Below, piece after piece: positions 45,014 through 54,623 of a stretch of 64,000 bases of DNA; the first letter of the stretch is position 1; every line of letters begins with the position of its first letter. A model generated the notes under the pieces. It did not search any database and was not told the DNA's origin. It saw nothing but the letters and a program-made list of their open reading frames with translations. A program made the translations under genes and the position numbers. This DNA comes from JAADEM01 sp965371855. GTDB taxonomy: Bacteria > Bacteroidota > Bacteroidia > Bacteroidales > Marinilabiliaceae. The DNA is taken from the NCBI GenBank assembly GCA_965371855.1, contig CBDUZZ010000005.1, positions 1 to 64,000 of the forward strand, in the 5' to 3' direction.

Positions 45014-48000
45014 TTATTCTATAGGAAGAGTAAAATAAAACTTAGTCCCCTTTCCTTTTTCCGATTCAACCCATATCTCGCCATTAAGTGCTTCAACTAA
45101 ATTTTTGGTAATTGCTAACCCCAAACCATTTCCCCGATACAGGTTTTTATCCACATTTTCAAGCTTATAAAAACGATTAAATATCTTTTTTATCACCTTA
45201 TCATCAATTCCGATACCCGTATCTTTCACAAAGAAAAGCAATTTGTTTTTCTCTTTTATATAGCCAAACTCAACAAAACCTTTGCCAGTAAATTTTATAG
45301 CATTTCCTATCAGATTATTCAATATTTGCAGTAAACGCTGAGAATCTGTTTTAACAACAGAATCGGAATTATTATCAATATTTATAACTAACTTAACCTG
45401 CTTCTTCTCTGCAAGCTGAGTTGAACTTTCAAATAATATAAAGACATTATTAATAAGATTATAAATATCAACATCAGATAAACTAAGCTTCAGTTGTCCT
45501 GATTCGATCATAGATATATCAATAATATCATTCAAAAGATTAAGTAATGCATCACTATTTGTTCTAACCATTCTGGCAAATGATAGTCGTTCTGACTCAT
45601 CGAAACCGGGAGTAGACAGAAGTTCGGAGAACCCCAAAATTGCATTCATCGGAGTTCTGATCTCATGCGACATATTCGAAAGAAAAGCAGATTTTAATTT
45701 ATCTGATTCTTCAGCTTTTTGTTTTGCCAGTTCAAGTTCAGATGTTCTTTTCTTAACTTCTTCTTCCAAACCAGCTGCAAAATGCTCCAGTTTATCTTTT
45801 TGTCGGGCAATCTCGTCGCTTTTTAATTGAATCTCATGTGTACGGCTTTTTACAATATCCTCAAGTTTTTTCTTCTCTTTGCTAAGACGATAAGTTCTGT
45901 ATTTAAAAACAAATATTACTATAAATAACAACAACAATATCTCAACGAATATCACCCATTTTTTCTTCCAAAATGGTGGTTTAACAACTATTGTAATAGA
46001 CTTAACATTATCACACAAAACCCCATCTCCATTGGTAGATTTTACTTCCAGATTATAGTCTCCCGGGCTAAGGTCAACAAATGTAACAAAGTTATGTTCT
46101 CCTAACGACACCCATTCAGGTGATACAGGTAACATACGATAATAATATTTTATTCGTTCAGCATTGGAATAATCCAAAGCCGCAAATCTGAGAGAGAACA
46201 TTTTTTCCTTAGGATAGAATGAAATTTTAGATGCTGAAATAATATTCTTTTTAAAGTTAATTTTATCAGACAAAATAGTATCACTCATCGTAATTTCTTC
46301 ACCAAAAACCGACAATCCGGTAAAATATATTGGCGGAATAAATCCGGATTTATGAATACTGTCAGGATAAAATCCTGTAACTCCATTAATACCTCCGAAT
46401 AAAAAATATCCGTCATTAAGTTTTATAGCTGCAGGATTAAACTCATTGCTCTGAAGCCCATCCTCTTCATAATAAACATCTTTAACCTTATACGTATTTT
46501 TATCAATTACTGCCAATCCCCTATTTGTTGACACCCATACAGTAGTTTCTGACTCAAGCATTCTATACACAAAAGGATTAGGCATTCCGTCCTTCACCCC
46601 AATATTCTTGATAATTACTCCTTTTTCAGAATCAAAAATTGAAATTCCTTTACTTGTTGCCAGCCAAAACTCATCATCCTTAGTTTCAAACATAAAAAAG
46701 ATATCATTTGAAAGAATTTCAGTCCCCTCATCAAATCTATACACTTTAAAATCATCAGATTCCGTATTATAAAGATTTAATCCGTCAGCCGTACAAAACC
46801 ATAATCGTCCTTTTCTATCATTATATATTTGCTCTACATTCGAATTGCTAATGCTATTGGGAGTTCCATCGGCAAAATAATTAACAAATGTATTTGTTCG
46901 TGTATTAAAACGGCTTACACCATTGCTTGTTGCAATCCAAACATTACTGTTTTGATCCTTTGCAATGTAATAAATATCATCATTTACAAGACTACCCGGA
47001 TCTCCATCCTTATTGTAGTAGTGTTGCTGGGATCTGCTATTTACATTATATCTGACAACTCCGACTGATGTTGCAATCCATAAATCATTGTTTTCATCTA
47101 ATGACAAATTCCAGATAGCATTATCATAACTATATTCACCAAATATTTTTAAACCAATTGTTTCAAATGTATTATCTTTTCTATTCCATAACGACAACCC
47201 ATTTTCTGTTCCTATCCAAACTCTACCTTTATCATCTTCAGAAAAATCAAAAATCGAATTATCAGGGATACTCGGCTGGTTAGCCACATGATATAAGTTC
47301 GTAAAAGGTTTTCTTTTTGTATTAATCCTGACAGCACCATTACTTATAGTACCAATCCAAACATTTTCCAAATTGTCACAATAAGAAACAAACAAGCTAT
47401 TATCAGTAAATGATTGTTGATCAAAATCATTATGCTTAAATTCTGTTATCTTCCCCTTTTTATCAATACGAATCAAACCATTGGAAACAGTCGTTATCCA
47501 ATAATTTTTATTTTTATCCTTAATTACATCTCTCAAATTTTTACCTAACAGGTTAAAAAGTTCATAGTTCCCAACCTCAGGATCAAAAACAAAAAGACCG
47601 GCTTTTGTTGCTAATAGCATAAAACCATCTTCATACTCAACAATAGATCTAATATAATTCCTGCTAATAAGATTTTCACTTGAAACATTATTCTGATAAA
47701 ATTTATAACTGCCATCAACCTGACTAAGCTTAAGCAATCCCCTGCCATTTGTTCCCACCCATAGATTGATATCATTATCCACAAATAATGAAAGAGCATT
47801 TAATCTTGACATAATATCCGTAGAATCATGTTTAAAAGGGTAATTGTGGAAAGTTTCCTTTTCAGGATTAAATCTTGAAACACCTTTATCTGTAGCTATC
47901 CAAACTGTTGTATCATTAACATACAATATAGCATTAAGATAATTATCGATGATAGAAAGCGAATCATTCTTTTCATAATATTTAAACTTATTATTACTCA

Positions 48001-48334
48001 AATTTAAAACATTAAGTCCTCCTCCGTATGTAGCAATAAACATCTTATCATGCTTATCTCCGTCTAACCCCGTGATTGTTCCATGAGAAATTGATTTAAT
48101 ACTATCATCCTTAACATAAGGCAGGAAAGCCTTTATTGATCGGCCATCGAAACGATTAAGTCCGTCAAACGTACCAAACCAGATAAAACCTTTGCCATCC
48201 TGATATATTGAAAGAACAGTTGATTGGGTCAATCCATCTTTAATGCTAATACTTTTAAAGTCATACTCTGAAATCTGTGTATAACCTATATGCCCCATCA
48301 ACATCAACAATACTACCAACAACTTGAAATTCAT
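45014..48334 (-). CDS. Reg_prop propeller sensor histidine kinase (first paralog)
   Basis: This 1106-residue membrane sensor has a signal peptide (to about GYTQ), then two seven-bladed propellers with recurring units such as DGKGFIWFGTFDGLNRFDG and DLWIATSVGVVRYN. A Y_Y_Y domain follows (LSPGDYNLEVKSTNGDG), one transmembrane helix (about 790-812), a coiled coil, HisKA with the phospho-His in SNMSHEIRTPMNAILGF (about residue 886) and an HATPase_c domain (VKDTGIGIDD, GNGLGLAITK). It ends there: the receiver and AraC domains of the hybrid (HTCS) form are absent. It needs a separate response regulator, and none is in the window. Confidence 0.9.
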   Translation of the reverse strand: MNFKLLVVLLMLMGHIGYTQISEYDFKSISIKDGLTQSTVLSIYQDGKGFIWFGTFDGLNRFDGRSIKAFLPYVKDDSIKSISHGTITGLDGDKHDKMFIATYGGGLNVLNLSNNKFKYYEKNDSLSIIDNYLNAILYVNDTTVWIATDKGVSRFNPEKETFHNYPFKHDSTDIMSRLNALSLFVDNDINLWVGTNGRGLLKLSQVDGSYKFYQNNVSSENLISRNYIRSIVEYEDGFMLLATKAGLFVFDPEVGNYELFNLLGKNLRDVIKDKNKNYWITTVSNGLIRIDKKGKITEFKHNDFDQQSFTDNSLFVSYCDNLENVWIGTISNGAVRINTKRKPFTNLYHVANQPSIPDNSIFDFSEDDKGRVWIGTENGLSLWNRKDNTFETIGLKIFGEYSYDNAIWNLSLDENNDLWIATSVGVVRYNVNSRSQQHYYNKDGDPGSLVNDDIYYIAKDQNSNVWIATSNGVSRFNTRTNTFVNYFADGTPNSISNSNVEQIYNDRKGRLWFCTADGLNLYNTESDDFKVYRFDEGTEILSNDIFFMFETKDDEFWLATSKGISIFDSEKGVIIKNIGVKDGMPNPFVYRMLESETTVWVSTNRGLAVIDKNTYKVKDVYYEEDGLQSNEFNPAAIKLNDGYFLFGGINGVTGFYPDSIHKSGFIPPIYFTGLSVFGEEITMSDTILSDKINFKKNIISASKISFYPKEKMFSLRFAALDYSNAERIKYYYRMLPVSPEWVSLGEHNFVTFVDLSPGDYNLEVKSTNGDGVLCDNVKSITIVVKPPFWKKKWVIFVEILLLLFIVIFVFKYRTYRLSKEKKKLEDIVKSRTHEIQLKSDEIARQKDKLEHFAAGLEEEVKKRTSELELAKQKAEESDKLKSAFLSNMSHEIRTPMNAILGFSELLSTPGFDESERLSFARMVRTNSDALLNLLNDIIDISMIESGQLKLSLSDVDIYNLINNVFILFESSTQLAEKKQVKLVINIDNNSDSVVKTDSQRLLQILNNLIGNAIKFTGKGFVEFGYIKEKNKLLFFVKDTGIGIDDKVIKKIFNRFYKLENVDKNLYRGNGLGLAITKNLVEALNGEIWVESEKGKGTKFYFTLPIE

Positions 48335-48460
48335 CAAAATAACTTTATTTCCAGATTTAAAATTAAAAAGGTATACGTATAATTAATAAATTAGTTGTAA
48401 AAACTAACTCCATAATGCTAAGCGTCTGTTCTCATCTATAAAAAAGCAAACTATTCCGAA

Positions 48461-51400
48461 CTATTGTTTCGGTATAGTAAAATAAAATGTAGTTCCTTCT
48501 CCTTCTTCTGTATCAAACCAAATCTCTCCTTTCAGGGCTTCAACCAGGCTTTTAGTAATTGCTAATCCCAAACCATTACCACCATATATGTTTATTTCAT
48601 CTTTTCCAAGCTTATAAAACCTTTCAAATATCTTATCTTTATATTCATCAGAAATTCCAATACCTGTATCTTTCACAAAAAATATAATCTTATATTCCTC
48701 TTCTTCACACCCTAACTGAACACTTCCTTTATCAGTAAATTTCAATGAGTTACTTAAAAGATTAGTTATTACCTGTCTCAACCTATTAATGTCAGTATTA
48801 ATAATTATTGATGAATTTACGTTAACTGACAATAGTAAGCTAACAGCCTTTTTTTCACCTAATAACTTTGAATTATTAAAAGTTAAAAAAATATCATTTA
48901 TAAGTTCACAAACATGAACATCGGCAAAATTCAATTTCAGTTGACCTGATTCAATCATCGATATATCAATAATATCATTTAACAGGCTAAGTAAAGCATC
49001 ACCATTCGATTTGACCATCCTTGCAAAATTTTCCCGTTCCTGTTCATCAAATCCTGTAGTCAATAGTAGTTCCGAAAACCCTAATATGGCATTCATGGGT
49101 GTTCTGATTTCATGTGACATATTTGACAGGAATGCCGATTTTAACCTGTCTGATTCTTCAGCTTTCAGTTTGGCATATTCCAACTCTTTTGTTCGTTCTC
49201 TTACTTTATACTCAAGCCCTGCTGCAAAATCTTGCAGCTTTTCTTTTTGACGTACAATTTCATCCCGTTGCTTATTTGCAATGTTTCGCTGCGTCTGTAT
49301 CTCCCTGGTACGAACATTAACAATATTCTCAAGTTTCTTTTTATCTTTTCTTAACCTTAAAATACGTAATCTGAAAATTAACAACACCAATAAGACCAAA
49401 ATGAATATACCGGAAGATATTATCCACCATTTTCTCCAAAAAGGAGGGGAAATAACCAGTTCAAGAGACCTTACATTGTCGCACATAATGCCGTCTCCAT
49501 TTGTTGATTTTATTTCAAGAATATATTCTCCGGGATTAAGATTTATAAAAGTAATAAAGTTTCGTTTACCTATTGATATCCACTCCTCAGACACGGGAAG
49601 GATTCTGTAAAAATATGAAACGCGTTTAGGATATATATAATCAAGAGCAGAAAATTTCAGTGTAACCATCTTCTCATCCGGCGTAAAGGTTATTCTTGAG
49701 GCTGAAATAATATTTTTATTAAAATTTGCCCTTTCCCAAACTAAAGGATTTTCAGGAGATACTTCTTTCCCAAACAAAGAGATATCGGTTAAATAGACAG
49801 GCGGACAATAATCAGACTTGTGAATATGATCAGGGTTAAACATTGCAACTCCCTTTATCCCTCCAAATAAAAAATAACCATCACTTAGTTTCACTACAGC
49901 ACCGCTATTAAATTCATTACTTAACAGTCCATCATCAGCAGAATATCTTGTTTTTATGGTATAATTGTCCTTATCAACAACCACAATCCCGTTATTAGTA
50001 GATGCCCAAAATGAATCATCTGTTTCTAATATATAATAAGCTAACTCTTCTGAGATTTCATCACCTGCCTTTACATATCCTTTAATATTTTTATTTTCAG
50101 GATCGTATATAAAAACGCCACTCTCGGTTGTAACCCAAATCTCCCCCTTTTCAGATTCAGTGACTGATATTGTGCTATTAGACAACATATTTCCAGAATT
50201 AAAACTACTACTACTAAACCTTATTACACTAAAGTCATCAGTTTCATAGTTATACAAATCTAACCCATCCTCAGTACAAAACCATAACCTGCCCTTACTA
50301 TCACATAGGATATCCCACACTTTATTATGGCTGATAGAATTTTCAGTTGAATCACCCACATAATAATTTACAAATGAGTTTGTCTTTTTATTTAGCCGAC
50401 TAATACCATTGAGTGTTGACATCCATAAATTATCATTCTTATCTTTTTCTATACTAACTACATCATTATATATCAGACTTGAAGGTTTATTTGGATCATT
50501 ATAATAATGCGTTTGCCTACCGTTTTTTCTGTTATATTTTATCAAACCCAAATTAGTACCAATCCATACAACATCATTATTATCAAAATATAGTGACCAA
50601 ACAGAAACATCATAAACTAATCTTTTATTATATAATCTTAATCCAACCGGTTTAAAGCTATTTTTCTTTCTATTCCAAATTGCCAAACCTTTAGTTGTTC
50701 CTATCCAAACATCTCCATTTTCATCTTCTGCAAGTGCAAAAACAGAATTATCGGCAATACTTGGCTTATTAGGTACGTGATAAAGATTAACAAATGGTTT
50801 TCTTTCAAGATTAATTTGAACCACTCCTTTTGTCCTTGTACCAATCCAGATATTCTGAATATTATCTTTATATGCTCCCAATAGCTGAGAATCAGGAAAT
50901 GATAATAAATCATACGGATTATTATTAAACCGTTCTAATTTTTCATTTTTATCAATATGATACAAACCATTAAACCTCGAAGTAATCCAATAACCTCCAA
51001 ATTGATCTTTTGCAATTTGAAACAGTTCAATTTCATTAATCAGATACTTAAAAAAACCTCCTGTTTGAGGATCAAAAAGAAACAAACCATTTTTTGTAGC
51101 AACAAGAAATAACCCGTCTTTAAATTCAACAATACTTTTAATAAAGTTCTTTTTAACAATATCTCCTCCTTGGGTTTTATTCACAAAAGGAATAAATCGT
51201 TCCTCCTCAGGAATATATTTTAATAATCCTCTACCTTGCGTTCCTATCCATAATCCTCTGTTTTCATCATAAAACAAAGAAAAAGCTCCGTTCCCTGATA
51301 CTCCATGTGTTTTTTTTTCAGGAAGTATATAGTTACGGAATGTACCTGTCAATGGATTTAATCTGGACACTCCTCTATCCGATGCTATCCATACAGTCTT

Positions 51401-51865
51401 TTCATCAATACATAATACAGAATTCAAATATTTACACATTAACGAATTCTCAATGGAATCTGAATGATAATAATTTATAACATTATCATTATTTATGTTA
51501 TATACATTTAAGCCCACCCCATAATTTGCAATGTAAAGATTTCCTCCAGCTCCTTCGTCCAATCCCCTTATAGATCCTTTTATAGTCTTTTGCTCCTTTC
51601 CATCCTGAAATGATAATAGTGATAAATTTCTGCCATCATAACGACTGATACCATCATTAGTACCAAACCAAATAAATCCTTTACTGTCTTGAAATATTGA
51701 AAAAACAGTTGATTGAGACAGACCTTCTTCAAGAGAGATTGTTCTAAATTCATATTTAGATATCTGAGAATACATACCGGTACTCCAAAGCAACAACAAT
51801 ACTACTCCAATTATATAGTTATTCCTCGTTAAAAGATTATATTTCAACCCAAATATTTTTCTCAC
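48461..51865 (-). CDS. Reg_prop propeller sensor histidine kinase (second paralog)
   Basis: This 1134-residue paralog of the preceding kinase has the same order: signal peptide, propeller units (DSKGFIWFGTNDGISRYDGR), Y_Y_Y (LNPGEYILEIKSTNGDG), transmembrane helix (about 803-825), HisKA (SNMSHEIRTPMNAILGF) and HATPase_c ending FYFTIPKQ. Receiver and DNA-binding domains are absent. The start is GTG at 51865. The tandem arrangement with a 126-bp gap and close similarity shows a local duplication, with divergence mainly in the sensor part. It is divergent from the GH92 gene and probably senses a glycan in the periplasm. Confidence 0.9.
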   Translation of the reverse strand: MRKIFGLKYNLLTRNNYIIGVVLLLLWSTGMYSQISKYEFRTISLEEGLSQSTVFSIFQDSKGFIWFGTNDGISRYDGRNLSLLSFQDGKEQKTIKGSIRGLDEGAGGNLYIANYGVGLNVYNINNDNVINYYHSDSIENSLMCKYLNSVLCIDEKTVWIASDRGVSRLNPLTGTFRNYILPEKKTHGVSGNGAFSLFYDENRGLWIGTQGRGLLKYIPEEERFIPFVNKTQGGDIVKKNFIKSIVEFKDGLFLVATKNGLFLFDPQTGGFFKYLINEIELFQIAKDQFGGYWITSRFNGLYHIDKNEKLERFNNNPYDLLSFPDSQLLGAYKDNIQNIWIGTRTKGVVQINLERKPFVNLYHVPNKPSIADNSVFALAEDENGDVWIGTTKGLAIWNRKKNSFKPVGLRLYNKRLVYDVSVWSLYFDNNDVVWIGTNLGLIKYNRKNGRQTHYYNDPNKPSSLIYNDVVSIEKDKNDNLWMSTLNGISRLNKKTNSFVNYYVGDSTENSISHNKVWDILCDSKGRLWFCTEDGLDLYNYETDDFSVIRFSSSSFNSGNMLSNSTISVTESEKGEIWVTTESGVFIYDPENKNIKGYVKAGDEISEELAYYILETDDSFWASTNNGIVVVDKDNYTIKTRYSADDGLLSNEFNSGAVVKLSDGYFLFGGIKGVAMFNPDHIHKSDYCPPVYLTDISLFGKEVSPENPLVWERANFNKNIISASRITFTPDEKMVTLKFSALDYIYPKRVSYFYRILPVSEEWISIGKRNFITFINLNPGEYILEIKSTNGDGIMCDNVRSLELVISPPFWRKWWIISSGIFILVLLVLLIFRLRILRLRKDKKKLENIVNVRTREIQTQRNIANKQRDEIVRQKEKLQDFAAGLEYKVRERTKELEYAKLKAEESDRLKSAFLSNMSHEIRTPMNAILGFSELLLTTGFDEQERENFARMVKSNGDALLSLLNDIIDISMIESGQLKLNFADVHVCELINDIFLTFNNSKLLGEKKAVSLLLSVNVNSSIIINTDINRLRQVITNLLSNSLKFTDKGSVQLGCEEEEYKIIFFVKDTGIGISDEYKDKIFERFYKLGKDEINIYGGNGLGLAITKSLVEALKGEIWFDTEEGEGTTFYFTIPKQ

Positions 51866-52033
51866 AATCTATTCAATTACCATTTTAATGCTATTAAGTT
51901 AACGAATTTAATGCAATATATGTTTCTAAAACAGATAAAAACATTTTTCAATCATAGTTATGTAAATTTGGAGATTCGATTAAAAAAATATATTTTATCT
52001 TTATTCCCTCTATTAATAGCAAAAATAAATAAT

Positions 52034-54334
52034 ATGCTTAAACTTACTTATTCAATATTTGTGTTGTCATTATGTTGTTTGATGCTATCATGCCAACCCG
52101 GTAAAACAGAAACTTCATCTTCTGAAGATCTTACCACTTATGTTAATACCTTAATGGGTACTGACTCAAAATTCTCTTTATCAAACGGCAACACTTATCC
52201 TGCTATAGCGGTTCCCTGGGGAATGAACTTCTGGACACCGCAAACAAACAAAATGGGTGATGGCTGGGGTTATATGTATGATGCAAATAAAATCAGAGGG
52301 ATAAAACAGACTCACCAACCAAGTCCGTGGATAAATGACTATGGTGCATTTAGTTTAATGGCTGTCACCGGAAAGCTCAAATTCAACGAGAATGAACGAG
52401 CTTCATGGTTTTCACACAAATCAGAAACGGCAAGCCCATTTTATTACAAAGTATATCTCGCTGATTATGATGTAACAGCCGAAATTACTCCTACAGATAG
52501 AACTTCTCATTTCAGGTTTACTTTCCCTGAAACAGATTCAGCATATATTTTAATAGATGCTTTTTACCAGGGATCAATGGTAAAAATATTACCTGAAGAG
52601 AGAAAAGTTATTGGATATTGCAGGAATAATTCCGGGGGTGTTCCACGAAATTTCCATAACTATTTTGTTGCTGTCTTTGATAAAGATTTTGATGCAGTAA
52701 GTACATGGAACGGAGATAAACTGAATAAAAATTCAGAAATCGAGGAAGGATTTCATGTTGGTGCGGTTCTTCGTTTTAAAACTAACAAAAAGGAACAGGT
52801 TCATGTTAAAGTAGCCTCTTCATTTATCAGTCCGGAACAAGCAGAATTAAACCTCAAACGTGAACTAAGTAAAAATTCATTCAACGACACAAAACAAAAG
52901 GCTCATGATATCTGGCAAACAGAATTTAATAAAATAAAAGTTGAAGGCGGAACGATAGACCAAAGAAGAATTTTTTATTCAACACTATATAGGCTTTTAC
53001 TATTTCCAAGGAAATTTTATGAGTATAATGCTGATAACAAAGTTATACACTACAGCCCATATAACGGAAAAGTCCTACCCGGCTACATGTTTACTGATAA
53101 TGGTTTTTGGGATACTTTCAGAGCAGTATTTCCGTTTTTCACACTAATGTATCCTGAGTTAGATTCTCAAATAATGCAAGGACTTGTAAACACATACAAA
53201 GAGAGTGGGTGGTTACCCGAATGGGCTAGTCCGGGACACAGAGGCTGTATGATAGGTTCAAATTCTGCTTCTCTCATTGCAGACGCATACATTAAAGGAA
53301 TAAGAGGATATGATATAGAAACCCTATACGAAGCTGTACTTAAAAATACAAAAGGGCATTTGAAAGACATAACATCAGTAGGCAGATATGGTGCTGAATA
53401 TTACAATAAACTGGGATATATTCCTTATGATGTGGAAATAAATGAAAATGCTGCACGTACATTAGAATATGCTTACAACGATTTCTGTATTATGCAACTG
53501 GCAAAAAAGCTTAATCGTCCACAGGAAGAGATTGACCTATTTGCCAATAGGGCTATGAATTACAAAAACCTTTTCGATGCTGAAACAAAACTTATGAGAG
53601 GAAAAAATATTGACGGCACTTTCCAGTCTCCATTCAATCCGTTCAAATGGGGTGATGCTTTTACCGAAGGCAATAGTTGGCACTACACCTGGTCAGTATT
53701 TCATGACATAAACGGTTTAGTAAATCTTATGGGAGGTGAAAAAGAGTTTATTGAAATGATGGACTCAGTTTTCTCCATGCCTCCTCTGTTTGATTGCTCA
53801 TATTACGGTTTTCCCATTCACGAAATTCACGAAATGCAAATAATGAATATGGGTCAATATGCTCACGGTAACCAACCGATTCAACATTTTACATACTTAT
53901 ATAATTATGCCGGTGAACCATGGAAAACCCAATATTGGGTCAGACAAATTATGAACAAGCTATACACTCCTACACCCGATGGATATTGCGGTGATGAAGA
54001 TAACGGACAAACTTCGGCATGGTATGTATTTAGTGCTTTAGGATTTTATCCTGTTTGCCCGGGGCAGCCAATGTACGTGTTCGGTAGTCCGGTTTTCGAT
54101 AAGGCAATCCTGCAACTCCCAAACGACAAAAAACTTGAGATAATAAGCAATAACAATACCGATAAAGCTTTTTATGTAAAAAATATAACATTGAACTCTT
54201 CAGACTACAATAAAAATTTCATTTCACACGACAATCTGCTTAAGGGTGGAGAGCTGATATTTGAAATGGATAGTACTCCTAATAAATCAAGAGGGGTTAA
54301 ACCTGAATCATTCCCTCCATCTATGAGCAATTGA
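52034..54334 (+). CDS. GH92 alpha-mannosidase lipoprotein
   Basis: This 766-residue protein from the ATG at 52034 has a lipoprotein signal (TYSIFVLSLCCLMLSC, Cys18). Glycoside hydrolase family 92 removes alpha-mannose residues with calcium by an inverting mechanism. Family marks are YVNTLMGTDSKFSLSNGNTY, AVPWGMNFWTPQTN, TDNGFWDTFRAVFPFFTLMY, GAEYYNKLGYIPYD and the catalytic region GYCGDEDNGQTSAWYVFSAL. A longer start at 51911 adds a hydrophobic, non-homologous lead. Its gene lies beside two glycan-type sensors and upstream of a TonB receptor. Confidence 0.93.
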   Translation: MLKLTYSIFVLSLCCLMLSCQPGKTETSSSEDLTTYVNTLMGTDSKFSLSNGNTYPAIAVPWGMNFWTPQTNKMGDGWGYMYDANKIRGIKQTHQPSPWINDYGAFSLMAVTGKLKFNENERASWFSHKSETASPFYYKVYLADYDVTAEITPTDRTSHFRFTFPETDSAYILIDAFYQGSMVKILPEERKVIGYCRNNSGGVPRNFHNYFVAVFDKDFDAVSTWNGDKLNKNSEIEEGFHVGAVLRFKTNKKEQVHVKVASSFISPEQAELNLKRELSKNSFNDTKQKAHDIWQTEFNKIKVEGGTIDQRRIFYSTLYRLLLFPRKFYEYNADNKVIHYSPYNGKVLPGYMFTDNGFWDTFRAVFPFFTLMYPELDSQIMQGLVNTYKESGWLPEWASPGHRGCMIGSNSASLIADAYIKGIRGYDIETLYEAVLKNTKGHLKDITSVGRYGAEYYNKLGYIPYDVEINENAARTLEYAYNDFCIMQLAKKLNRPQEEIDLFANRAMNYKNLFDAETKLMRGKNIDGTFQSPFNPFKWGDAFTEGNSWHYTWSVFHDINGLVNLMGGEKEFIEMMDSVFSMPPLFDCSYYGFPIHEIHEMQIMNMGQYAHGNQPIQHFTYLYNYAGEPWKTQYWVRQIMNKLYTPTPDGYCGDEDNGQTSAWYVFSALGFYPVCPGQPMYVFGSPVFDKAILQLPNDKKLEIISNNNTDKAFYVKNITLNSSDYNKNFISHDNLLKGGELIFEMDSTPNKSRGVKPESFPPSMSN

Positions 54335-54623
54335 AAAACAATATATATTGAACCGGGAATACAATATTATTAATTTGACATAATAAAATATCTGTTTCTC
54401 GAACATATAAACAGGCATGCTTTTTGCTTGAAAGAATTATCTTTGTCACAAGTTAACATTTTAAATGTGCTTGCACATAAACAATGCAACAATGCAATTT
54501 CAAAACTCACTCAATAATCCCTTAAATGTGATATTCCTACAAACACAACATATTATTTTCCCCTTAATGGGAATAAAAAGAGTACAAATAAAAAAATATT
54601 TAATTTTCTCACTGACAGTAAGT

